Source: Hymenochaete sp. R1 (taxonomy: Eukaryota > Basidiomycota > Agaricomycetes > Hymenochaetales > Hymenochaetaceae). From it: DNA of 64,000 nucleotides. The translations under genes and the position numbers were made by a program. Location of the stretch: positions 1 through 64,000 of the forward strand of contig JAFREE010000072.1 in the NCBI GenBank assembly GCA_019400425.1, read 5' to 3'. The notes below the pieces were generated by a model that saw only the letters and a list, made by a program, of their open reading frames with translations, was not told the origin of the DNA and searched no databases. How positions within the stretch are numbered: the stretch's first letter is position 1; every line of letters starts with the position of its first letter. Shown piece after piece: positions 1 through 9,625 of the stretch.

Positions 1-2100
1 TGTCATCGTGACTGACGAAGCCGATGAAATGTTGTTAGTGATCGAATGGTAACAGGAGATCGGAAGACTACAACAGTGGAAAGCTTACCGTATCGAAACG
101 GAAAACCTAGAGTTATCAAGCAACAGACAAGAATGCTCTTAAGTTTTGTTACCACGAATGCGAAAAAATTTGTATGACAACGGAGAGATTTGAGGGCGAG
201 GGCGGTGGAAATGGAACGAGTGGGAGGTCTGGGATGCCGAGAAGAGTGAGTGTATGCTCTGTTTTTTTGTGCTTGTCGAACTCACCGCTGATGATTGCAC
301 AAAAGTGTATTTACAGATACAGAAGAATTAAACTTGAGAATTGGAAAATGAATGAAAGTTGAGAACACCAGTGATGGGGTGGATGCTGGTGACAAAGAGA
401 GAAGGAGATACGATGGAGGGTAGCTACGGATTGATGAGAGTAGATGTGCTGCATGGCACCATCTTTTTTGGGTTTGTTTGCTTGCATTGACCTTCATGCC
501 TAATAAGTTTAAGTGAAGCTTACAAACGATACGTGACCTTCCCAAGGACATTCCAATGCAAGTAGTGAGTGGCATCATTCGTATGACGCGTTGGTACACT
601 TATTGATTTTTTTTTCCTCAAGTTTTCTATCAAGTGCCAACTAATAATTGAAAGTTCACCTGGACTTCGGTGGCTGTCAATCAAACATACAATCGTTACA
701 TGATCCAGGTCACCTTGAGAGCTACCTTACAAATTGCTCCAGTGTCCTGAGACTCAAATACGTCAAGCATGCCTATTGCAGAGGCCATCGTAGGTGTGGA
801 CGGGTCTGTACTACTTTTGCTGACCATTTTAAAAGAAACGTGTTGGAATCGGGCACCAGTACATATTTACAAGGTATTCGGTCGCATAACCAAAAAAAGG
901 GGGAGAAAAGGATGCATATAGTGAACTGAAAGGAAGGTTGGTGAGATAAAACAATGGGCCGAGACGATGCATTGATACGAGGTAGGAGCCGGGTACCGGG
1001 TCGAATTCTTCTTTGGGAATGCACGAATCACTGGGGCGACATTAGTCAACGTGCAAGAGGTAAGTAACTAAACTGTCTTCAGAATCTCAAAGGGATTGTG
1101 TACTCACGGCTAATCGATGAAGAACGACCTTCCAGCTAAGTGCGCCTGCTGAGGTCGATCTGGCATTTCGTAGCCTCCATACGCACTGTTTTGCAATTAA
1201 CCCTCACTCTTCCGAAGACCAAATAGACGTACGGTGGGTCTTCGGGCATTGGAGCACGTCTGTAGTTGAAGACGCCGCAGCAGATAGCATGGCCGACGGT
1301 GAGTAGGTAATCTCCAAACCATCCTAAACCCCATAATAATCGGTTAATGTTGTCCCATGATGACCGTCTAAAACGTTCTAGCTTCTGCCTAAAGGTTAAG
1401 GTGGCTTTGGACCATATGTGAGTCATTAACCACAGGATTGAAGGATTCGGACATACACATGTCGTAGGCGGTAGATGTCAATGGATGGTCGGGGAAGGAC
1501 TGCTCGCTGGCACGCTCCTCTAAACCCCGTGCTTTGGTAACAGTAGATATTAGCTAAGTATACCTGACATCATGATAATCAAATGAGAAGGTTGTCCGCC
1601 AGATTCTGGCCCACCTCGTTCGAATGTCACATTCTCCGAGCTCATATCGAGTCGTAATATTTAGTTCGAGTGCTATTTTCTGGCACTCGCACTCACTAAT
1701 CTTTAATTTAAGGCCTCAGATGCAAATACTAGTATGAGGCTGGAATATGATTCTAGGTTCCCCCAGACCGTAAGATTCAGAAGAAAACTCGTCTGTTGCA
1801 AAGGGGTTGGGTAGAACATTAAGGTTATCTTCACAAAACACTTGTGCTTCTCTGGTGTTCCGGGTTCTCCCTTTTACCTCCTAAACACAGTGAATTTCAC
1901 ACACAATCAATCCCATCAGTATCAATTGTATTCAGTGGAGCCCAAAGGCCGTATTTGAATCACTCGAATCAATGATGAAGAATGTTAAATGATCGACGCT
2001 GTAGGCATTCCTCGTCTCGTGTCTGTTCATGCGCAGCGAACACTCTCCTCTTTTCCTCCTCCGTCATTCCTTCCACATCTTCTTCAAGCCGTAGCAAATA
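1..2100. other. Gene-poor stretch, no gene recognised
   Basis: I see only short open frames here, on both strands, without recognisable domains, good splice signals or consistent codon use. The longest, on the minus strand at about 1136-1426, contains Trp/Gly-rich text but matches no family I know. The block lies next to several decayed gene fragments, so it may be old, degraded coding or transposon DNA, but nothing in it supports a specific call. Confidence 0.5.
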
Positions 2101-2128
2101 AAAAGCCCCTCACACCCCCAGGGATCCC

Positions 2129-2240
2129 GTGGAGATGGACCGTGCCACGCGAGCGTGCAAGATCTGCCCTCGCAACTATGATGCGTGGTCTCACCGTTCT
2201 CTTTGTCTTCAGTTGTGCGTCAACACCATAAAGGCCTACC
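2129..2240 (+). pseudogene. Fragment resembling a prenyltransferase alpha-subunit repeat
   Basis: In one frame the plus strand reads EMDRATRACKICPRNYDAWS followed by HR and a Leu/Cys-rich helix. This fits the PPTA repeat consensus, a helix followed by P-x-N-Y-x-A-W-x-H-R, seen in farnesyl and geranylgeranyl transferase alpha subunits and in PTAR1-like proteins. Only one repeat is visible. The same frame has a stop shortly upstream, and downstream text loses similarity. I therefore read it as a relic rather than a gene. Other decayed gene pieces follow within 1 kb, which supports that view. The similarity is short, so chance resemblance cannot be excluded. Confidence 0.35.
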
Positions 2241-3101
2241 AGCGCTCAAGATCATTATATGGAGGCGCATATACCCATTTTGGTCTTTTATCAACCTATG
2301 AAGGACCCGAACATGCGAAACATCTGTCTTTCTTCGTTTTCGAGATGGCTTGGTCAAGATCGTTTATCCAGAGGAACGTCTTCGATCATTCAGCAGTGGA
2401 TTATTCTTGCCGGGTCACTGAAGCAATCATAGAGATATAAAGAGGTCGACAGCATGATGGCTCGCCCCCAGTATGCTTCTACCTCCATGTCAAATATCAC
2501 TCAAGGCCGTCTCATAAATCGGAATTGCATTCATCTCTGAAAACCTAGCATTTACAACGGACGGGTGGGTATGGTGGGAGTGGCGAGAAAGTGTTAAGTT
2601 GAGTTCGTGAGTTCGCCCTCCCTCCTTCTTATTCCACCTCTTCTTTTTTTTCGTTTCCGATGGCATTTTGGTCCTTTGTCTTTCACTTGTTTGGCTGACG
2701 AGTGCTAGTTGTTCTGCGGTTGATTTTGTGCTAGTCGCACTGCCAGATGAACAGGACTGTCGTGGCGGGCGTGGCGGGCTACACCGCGGATGCGATTTTG
2801 CTCGCGAACTATGCACGGAACGCGGTGCAGTAGCATTTGTTTAGGTTCGGGAGGACATCTCTGTAAAACAGCTCTCGCAGCGATTATGCGATCTCGAGCG
2901 GTCGTACACGCAGTTTGGAGGTGTGTAACAATTTTTTCTTCGCCGTTTCCTGTCATAGGCGTCTTTTCTTTTGCTCGATTGCAACTTCGACCGCAAAAGA
3001 GAGACACAGAGAGAAACGAGTCACTGAAATTTGCATGTTTCGTTTGAATTTTTAATATAGATCAGTACAAAGGCGCGGAGAAATAATCCGAAATTACATT
3101 A
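2241..3101. other. No gene recognised
   Basis: There are several overlapping 60-110 codon frames on both strands, all of low complexity or without any recognisable motif. I found no splice-consistent gene model. This separates the PPTA-like fragment from the PSMA4 fragment. Confidence 0.45.
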
Positions 3102-3566
3102 CTACTCCGTTTCTACATCTTCGTCCTTCGCCAGATCATGCTTCGCCAGCATCGCATGCACCTCTGCTGGACGGTACATACTTGCCACAGGTGTCTTTTC
3201 CGTCGGGTCCAGTGTCAAAGTCGAGAATCCCACCGTGATACATAAGAATGAAACTTCCTGTCAGCATCCTTTTCTTGCATAGATTCTTCATAATTAAGAT
3301 ATGACTGAAAAGAAATGCATACACTTCTCGCTCCTAAGAGTCGCGCTGTCCATATTCTGGCTCAACGTCTCCAACACAAGTGCAAACACATCATCAAGCG
3401 ATATATCATCCTTGTAATCTTGCTTTAACAAGCTCTGCGCCATACCATTGTTCGCGCCAATACACGTTGCTTTCCGGTCTAAGTAGTATCCCGATGGATC
3501 CGAGTAGCATAGCTGGAAATCATAGTGCGGGTCCCAGCCATCGTACAGAAGCGAAATGCCAAACGT
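3102..3566 (-). pseudogene. Proteasome alpha-3 subunit, C-terminal fragment
   Basis: Reading leftward from about 3563, the minus strand encodes FGISLLYDGWDPHYDFQLCY, then SDPSGYY and an ATCIGANNG...LLKQDYKDD block, ending near LRSEK at about 3330. After a gap comes VGFSTLTLDPTEKTPV, running to a stop at 3102. This is the C-terminal half of proteasome subunit alpha type-4 (yeast PRE9), a structural subunit of the 20S core ring. The N-terminal half is absent: the homology stops next to an in-frame stop at about 3564, exactly where RLI1-like sequence begins on the other strand. The intron between the two blocks lacks a clean acceptor, with CACG where CAG is expected. I read it as a truncated, non-functional copy; an intact gene should exist elsewhere. 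Confidence 0.75.
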
Positions 3567-3574
3567 TTATTCAG

Positions 3575-4795
3575 GAACTTGGGCTCGAGGGGATGAACAT
3601 TGTGGGTAAGAATGCCGCGCTCGGAAAGCTTGTGACGAAGCTGAGGCCTGTCTCCTGGGCAGGTGGAGGTGGACGGAGTACGGTATGCAACTCGTTGCTC
3701 TTCTTACAATTGTTTAATTGATGTTCGAAATTGCGCGCAATTTCGTCTTCGTAAGTTATCCACTCGCTGTCGCACCCAACTGTTACGTCAATGCTGTCGA
3801 GCACTAAGAGATCGTGCTCGTCTACCACTCTGACTTTGCGTGCTGCCTGTATGGCAAGCCATTGATGTACGTTCTTTCACGGTGCCCTACTCTGTGCGCG
3901 AATGTACTTATATCTTCTCTAATGGATTCATACCCTCGGAGTGCCCACATTCCCGCTAGGACCACTTGCAATTCAAGATGGCGGAGAATGTGGAGAAGGT
4001 GATCTTGGAGAAGATGCACCCGTACGCGTACCCAGCCATGGCGGAGACGAACGGTGGCTCCGTGCACACCGTCGAAGCGGGCGAGTTCACCGACTTGGGG
4101 ATTATCGTCACGTTTGGCAAGAACGGCACGGGCAAAACGACCTTCTTCAGGCTACTTGTAGGCGACACTGTGAGCGTCGATACCGACAAGATTGCACTGG
4201 CGGTGTCGCTCAAGCTGCAGGCAATCTCGCACAAGTTTCTGGGGACGGTACGTATGCTGCTGTTGAAGCAAATCAAGAACGCCTTCATGCATCCTTAGTC
4301 TGGGGCGGATGTGTTGAAGCCGATGGATTTGGAGAACATTATGGACCAGGAGGTGAAGACACTTTTGGGTGGAGATTGTGTTGGTGTTGCTGGGGAGGCC
4401 GGACGTGAACATCTACCTGATCGACGAACCGTCTTGCTTCATACATGCATATATACGCCCTCTTAATTAATCTCTTTCAAAGTCCTTTTCCTAACCCCCC
4501 CTCTTCTCCCTCTGCTTTCCACCACGGTTTCCTTGACTCCGAACCACGCATCGTCGCCTCAAAGGTTATAAAATGCCTCATCCTCCACGTTAGAAAGACC
4601 GCATCGGTGATCGAACGCGACTTTATCATGGCCACCTACCTCGCCGACTGCGTGATTGTGTTTGAGGGTCGTCCTGCCATTGCTGCCACCGCGATGCCAC
4701 CACAAAGCTTGCTGATGAGGATGAATAAGTTTTTGACAAGCTTGGAGATCACGTTTGAACTTGACCCGATGGTATTTAGGCTGGGGTGCATGATG
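3575..4795 (+). pseudogene. Decayed copy of ribosome-recycling ATPase RLI1/ABCE1
   Basis: RLI1 (ABCE1) is the essential Fe-S, twin-ATPase protein that splits ribosomes. Pieces of it occur here in order but in shifting frames. A first-ATPase remnant, LGLEGMNIVGKNAALGKL, lies at about 3578. It is followed by a VEHD...CCLYG remnant near 3815 and VPYSVREC.YIF at about 3876. From 3978 a long stretch covers the second ATPase, with YAYPAM, VEAGEF and a P-loop GKNGTGKTT, then a stop at about 4296. Further on come DVLKPMDLENIMDQEV, a signature altered to LLGGD, Walker B YLIDEPS and finally FIMATYLAD. Over 100 residues are missing between the first P-loop and VEHD. The N-terminal ferredoxin domain is absent. 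Multiple stops and frameshifts rule out function. Confidence 0.85.
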
Positions 4796-4825
4796 TGTGT
4801 CTTGCGACTCGCTGTATGCCTTTAA

Positions 4826-5292
4826 ATATAAACTACATATATCTCTGCACAGCCACAAGCAATTAGTACACGTTCCCCGACATGACTTCATACGTTTCAT
4901 AGGGGGTAAATTTTGTCATTCCCGGCTATACTACCGACCCTTCTTTGGATTTCTCTATGGTTTCTTATGCTATTAAATTGATATAAATATTATTTTATTG
5001 CACCTGGTCACAGGCTGGTCACAGACCTTTTCATCTCAAGTTTGTAAAGAACTGAAGAGTGGACAGTTGCCAAGCTGTGGTCTAAAATTCCCTTACCATT
5101 GTTGCTGACTCGGAACCGGATACTTGTGGAATCAATACAAAGTCCGGATTCCCAGTTTCCGGATTCAAGATTCAAAATCAAAAATTCTCGGCTAACCTCG
5201 GCTAACCTCGGCTAATCCGAGATCAAAGTTCAATTTACGGAGTTCGAGTTCAGTTTACAGATTTCTGGTTTCGACATACGGAATTCCAGCAT
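4826..5292. other. AT-rich intergenic stretch with a small tandem repeat
   Basis: No coding frame is supported. The stretch contains three tandem copies of the 10-mer CTCGGCTAAC at 5187-5216, the third ending in T. Loosely repeated TTCCGGATTC- and GAGTTC-like words lie on both sides. The region separates the RLI1 relic from the F-box ORF. Confidence 0.5.
5187..5216. repeat. 10-bp tandem repeat, three copies
   Basis: The unit CTCGGCTAAC is repeated three times, with one substitution in the last base of copy three. It lies in non-coding sequence and has no evident function. Confidence 0.8.
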
Positions 5293-5664
5293 CTAAGTAC
5301 GGATCTGAATAAAGGGGCCAAAAACATTCAATACCTCCAGGCGCTTTATGAAGCGGCCATGGAAAGCGTCAGCGCATTTCTGCGACTTGAGCTGAGCCAG
5401 AATCCTCGCGAGTATGCGTACCTGACGCGCAGTTTTAATTTTGACGTACTCGAAGAGAGAGGGCAGAATGAGTTGCCGCCACAGCGTACAGACTCGACTG
5501 ATAGAATGTTTGGTCGCCAAAGATTCGCCATAGATTCCATGGAGTAGGATTCCATCTTCGTCTTCAGAGTAAGCCTCTATCGCTCGAGCATCCCGGAGCT
5601 CGAATGCACCTGGAACTCTGGCGATATTGTCGAATACCTTTATCCAGAGCTCCGGGGGTAGCAT
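5293..5664 (-). CDS. Short F-box-like protein, probably truncated
   Basis: The ORF encodes 123 residues and starts MLPPELWIKVFDNIARVPGA, a typical F-box opening (LPPE-hydrophobic-W-x-x-I/V-F). A conserved C-x-L-W-R motif (SRVCTLWRQL) follows at about residues 58-67. F-box proteins recruit substrates to SCF ubiquitin ligases through Skp1. In Agaricomycetes they form a very large family, usually 400-600 residues with leucine-rich repeats after the box. Here the frame stops soon after the box, at IQIRT, and no repeat region follows. It is therefore either a truncated family member or an exon whose downstream part is lost. Its position beside pseudogene fragments favours truncation. Expression cannot be judged from the sequence. 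Confidence 0.6.
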   Translation of the reverse strand: MLPPELWIKVFDNIARVPGAFELRDARAIEAYSEDEDGILLHGIYGESLATKHSISRVCTLWRQLILPSLFEYVKIKTARQVRILARILAQLKSQKCADAFHGRFIKRLEVLNVFGPFIQIRT

Positions 5665-6017
5665 GTTTCGTTGGCTTGTAAGTGTGTAGGAATTAAGGTG
5701 TTTCGCGGGTAGGAATGATTGGATATGTCGCTAAGAAGATAGTAAGATAAGTGAACTTTAGAAACACATCAAGTAAGAAGTGAACTGGTCTTGTGCAGCT
5801 TGAGAAACACAAAAATGCCACAAGCACAAACGCAGAATGTGATCGACAGAGCTGATCGGCATTTGACCATACCATATTTATCTATTACACTCACTCAAGC
5901 ACTGCAGGTCGCATTCCCGTCCGGACCTGCGTCTCCCTTACCACTACTTCGCACTTCACCACTCAGTGGTCGCCCTTGCGTTCGTAGTTCCATGTCGTTG
6001 AGTTGCATGGCTCAGCG

Positions 6018-7468
6018 ATGCCTTTTGAAATATCGCTTATAACACTCATATTGGTCTCAGTTGGATTCACAAGGCTTTTACTGGGGCAATTAGAGCCTCA
6101 GTTGAGTCCGGCGCATTTCAACTCTACCGACGATTATCTGACGGTCCACTTGGGAAAGGACTACTCTACGCAAGTCGAAGGAAGCACGATTCACCTTCAT
6201 ACGCATGATAGGGACAGTTTCCCGGTTTTCGTCAATGGCAACGCCAGGCTTCGGACTAAACCGATGACCGTCTATAAACCTCGTTCCATCGAAACATTTA
6301 TGGACTTTCGTTTCGGTGTTGACGATGAACCGGTGGAATGGGTAGAATACATCATACAAGGTCCCGATGTTGAAGATCGTCACACACTTCAACAACTTGC
6401 ATTTATGTCAGGTAACGCGTACGCTATCCCAGGCCAGAAGAATTGGTATGATCTAGACGAGACTTGGAACCAGGTGAGTACAAGATAAGATAAGATATAC
6501 GACCATTTGATTTCCGGGTTGACTTAGCATACACCCTCATAGAGCTTTCCGTTCGGATGGGAGGACACTGCTGATGGATTCAGAGGCCATTTATTCAAGT
6601 CGTCGGACAACAGCACAGTCATCCTGTCCATCAAGGGCACGACGTTGCAAGGTCCGACTTCAAAGAAAGACAAACTTAACGATAATCTGCTCTTCTCGTG
6701 CTGCTGCGCCCGCGTGGATCTCACATGGATGTTCTCGACGGTGTGCGATTGCTTCTCAAAGCATTGGCGCTGTGATAACTCGTGTCTATCCAAGGCACTC
6801 ATAGAAGATAGCTTGTTTTATTCTGTCGGGGTTGTGAGTTGGCCCCTAATACCATTGGGGTGACACGGGACTCAAAACTTTTCACCGCAGAATTTGTTTA
6901 ACAATTTGACGAGCCTCTATCCGGATGCAAACATTTGGCTCACCGGCCATTCCCTTGGTGGGGCTCTATCAGCTCTGCTCGGTTCCACCTTTGGCGTTCC
7001 TGCCGTCGCTTTCGAGTCCCCGGGAGAAGCTCTCGCAGCCTCCCGCCTTCACCTCCCACCTCCTCCACTCTCCCCGATCACTCACGTATACCATAACGCC
7101 GATCCTATCCCTCAGGGAACGTGCACCGGCATCGGGAGCGCGTGTGCACAGTCCGGATATGCACTCGAGACATCATGCCATCTTGGGCGAAAGATCGTGT
7201 ATGATACAATGGGTGCATATGGCTGGCACGCATTCGATGTGACGAAGCATACGATAAAGGAGGTGTCGACTGTGATATTGGCTGACGACAGGGAATGGGA
7301 ACCTGGTAGACAGGTGCCGAAGCCCGTTGAAGAAGTTGACGATTGCCTTGTGCGTGTGTTTCTGGTGATTATTTTCTACACTTTCTAATATTTTGTGTCG
7401 AGCAGGCGTCCGAATGCTTTAAGTGGGAATTTGGTGATTTTAAGAAGGATGAAATCAGCGTATTATAA
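6018..7468 (+). CDS. ATG15: Autophagy-related vacuolar lipase Atg15
   Basis: The model has four exons: 6018-6473, 6543-6833, 6891-7349 and 7406-7468, joined in frame to about 422 residues. Introns use GTGAGT, GTGAGT and GTGCGT donors. Residues 5-23 form a membrane anchor, as in Atg15, which reaches the vacuole through the multivesicular-body route and breaks down autophagic and Cvt vesicle membranes. The class-3 lipase nucleophile elbow GHSLGG follows PDANIWLT in exon 3. A cysteine-rich stretch (SCCCA...CDCF) precedes it, as in the family. Downstream an Asp lies in HNADPIP and a His in GWHAFDV, plausible members of the Ser-Asp-His triad. I chose the ATG at 6018 because it opens the anchor directly. 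The only doubt is whether a further C-terminal exon exists, since some homologues have a longer Ser/Thr tail. Confidence 0.88.
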
Positions 7469-7584
7469 ATTTCTTAGATTCCATTGTAGAAATAAGCAAC
7501 TGTAAAGTTAATCATTACTCTATTTAAATGCGAAGCAAATCATCTAATGGATTGTCTGAAAAACTTGTAATCATGTGGGAATCC

Positions 7585-9354
7585 TCAGAGATGAAATAGC
7601 TGCCCGCCGATACAAGCCCCTTGCACGTAAACCTTTAAGATATTTCTATCGTCTCCACCGAACAAAAACTTCTCCAAGCGCCTGTGCAACTTAGCCTCCA
7701 CATCTAATTTATCGAACTCCGGATCGGACATGGCCCAGAGAGACGGAATGTCTATATCTGGTTTAACACTGACCAACAATGCATCGAAAGCTTTCTTTGG
7801 AGCGAATGATCCAATCTTGTCCTCCAAGCAACATAGAGACGCACCACCCATCGTCGCCATGTAGAACAGGGTGGGTATGGAGAGCTGTTTACCCGCGAAC
7901 TGCGTGTTTGATACTTGGGTAGAGCGCGAGTCGGTTGTGCACAGGGATGCCACCATCTTTGAGCAGATCGAGGCATGCTGTACGGCTGTTATGATGGAGG
8001 TAGAGAAGCCGCCTGACACATCCGTTCCGAGTCCGACCTGTTTACAGAGTTAATTATGGTCTTTCTTAGGTCGTCATTTCAAGCGGCATAAGCACTCGCC
8101 TTGATACCGCGGTCAATCAGCTCACCAATCCTTGCCATCCCACTTCGCAGATTGAAGTTGCTCGTAGGGCAATGGCTCACTCCCGATCCTCTCTTTCTTA
8201 TCAGCTCTATCTCGCTTTCCTCCAAATGAACGGCGTGGGCCAAAATCGTTTTTTCGCACAAGAGCCCGTGATGGTCATAGACATCCGCATACGAGCTTTG
8301 ATCAGGAAACAGGTCTTTCGTGAATTGAATCTCCCCTTTGTTCTCCGAAATATGCGTTTGTAATGCTAGCAAAGGATCAGCCTTCATCATCGTTCCCAAT
8401 TCTTGGAGTAGCTCCGAGGTACAAGTAATGGCGAAGCGTGGGGTCAGTATGGGTTGGACTAGTTCTGATCCCAGAGAACGAATGTAGGATACTAGATCCT
8501 TAGTATTCTGGATCGAGATGGCCACATTCTCTTCCCGGTAATGATCGGGAGAGTTTTGATCCATGTTGCATTTCTGATTCCTGAAATCAGTCATGTTCTG
8601 AGCTTTGTCTTCCACAAACCACTGACCCCAACAAATGCTCGTTGTCCTGCGGAAGATCACATGTTAGGCGGTGAGCAGAAAAGTCATAGTTGAATTATCG
8701 ACCTTGCTTTAATACACTATCTGCCAAAACTTTCGTCGACTCGAGATGAAGGGACCCAAAGTAACAGCAGGTCGTAGTCTGGAGTATGAACGGCATTAGA
8801 ACTGGGCGAATGTTACAATTTGACAGGACTCCTCACACCACAATTTATGAATCTCCGAACCACATCCGGGTATATCTTCTGAGCAAATTGCACGTCTTTG
8901 AACCGTGATTCCATCGGGAAGGTAACATTCTCCAGCCAATCTAGCAGCTCGTACTGTTGACCGCTATATCAAAAGTTGAGTGGACTACAGGCCAGGAGAT
9001 GAGTGGACGACAAACCTTCCGATATTTGGAACCTGTGGTGCATGCTATGGAAGAGGTATTTGATTAATATTGTAAAGTGCGATGCTAAACTCGAAACAAA
9101 CGTGCTGTGTGTGTGTCCACGAAGCCGGGTATGAGGAACTCGCCATCAGAAATGACAGACAAGTTCCTACATTGCACACCGGTCACGTATTCGGGATTTT
9201 TTGAGTGTATGTACGTAGGCACAGAGCCGATGGGAACATCCGCCTCTAGCCAAGCGATGAATCCATTATCGTCAACGGCTATGAGAGCTTTGGGTAGTAT
9301 TGTGTAGCTCGAGAGGGTCTCAGGATTGATGACGGGCCCATAAAAAAATTGCAT
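7585..9354 (-). CDS. GUD1: Guanine deaminase
   Basis: The gene converts guanine to xanthine plus ammonia in purine salvage, using zinc in an amidohydrolase barrel. Exon 1 (9354-9106) runs MQFFYGPVINPETLSSYTIL to GFVDTHT. The next exon continues with HAPQVPNIG, restoring the metal-binding HxH motif across an intron. Later come FINCGTTTCCYFGSLHLEST, a QRAFVGK-CNMDQNSP junction, ILAHAVHL and VSHCPTSNFNLRSG. The last exon opens with GLGTDVSGGFSTSI, which holds the catalytic Asp, and the stop is at 7585. Two introns, after GFVDTHT and after DRGIK, only restore the reading frame if they begin with GC instead of GT. An in-frame upstream ATG near 9477 would add about 41 residues, but homologues usually begin just before YGPVINP. 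The gene is divergent from GPI10, with a CACGTG box between them. Confidence 0.88.
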
Positions 9355-9547
9355 GAGGAAGTGGCGGTAAGAGGCAAAGATAGACTGCTGGTGACCGAGC
9401 ACTGGCCTTGGGGTTGCGCCGTATGGACAGAGTCGGGATGGGCAGTACCGAACATGGCGGACAAGGGCGTAAAACACACGTAGGTATGGTGTGGACGATG
9501 TCGGAAGTCAGGTTCGGAAATTTTAAGTTCGAAGATAAGATAAGAAT

Positions 9548-9553
9548 CACGTG
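9548..9553. promoter_or_regulatory. CACGTG box in the GUD1-GPI10 divergent promoter
   Basis: The palindrome CACGTG lies between the guanine deaminase start (9354) and the GPI10 start (9626), about 75 bp upstream of GPI10. bHLH factors of the Cbf1/USF type bind this core in fungi. The role here is inferred from position only. Confidence 0.4.
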
Positions 9554-9625
9554 CTTTTTCATGGACAATATTAATATATATATATCCTCCGCCGTCGGAT
9601 CGATGCCTTTCCTTCTTCGTCAAGC

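Noticed and set aside
1136..1426. Minus-strand Trp-rich frame that could be a membrane-enzyme fragment
   Set aside because: No motif, no splice partners and no recognisable family; too short to claim.
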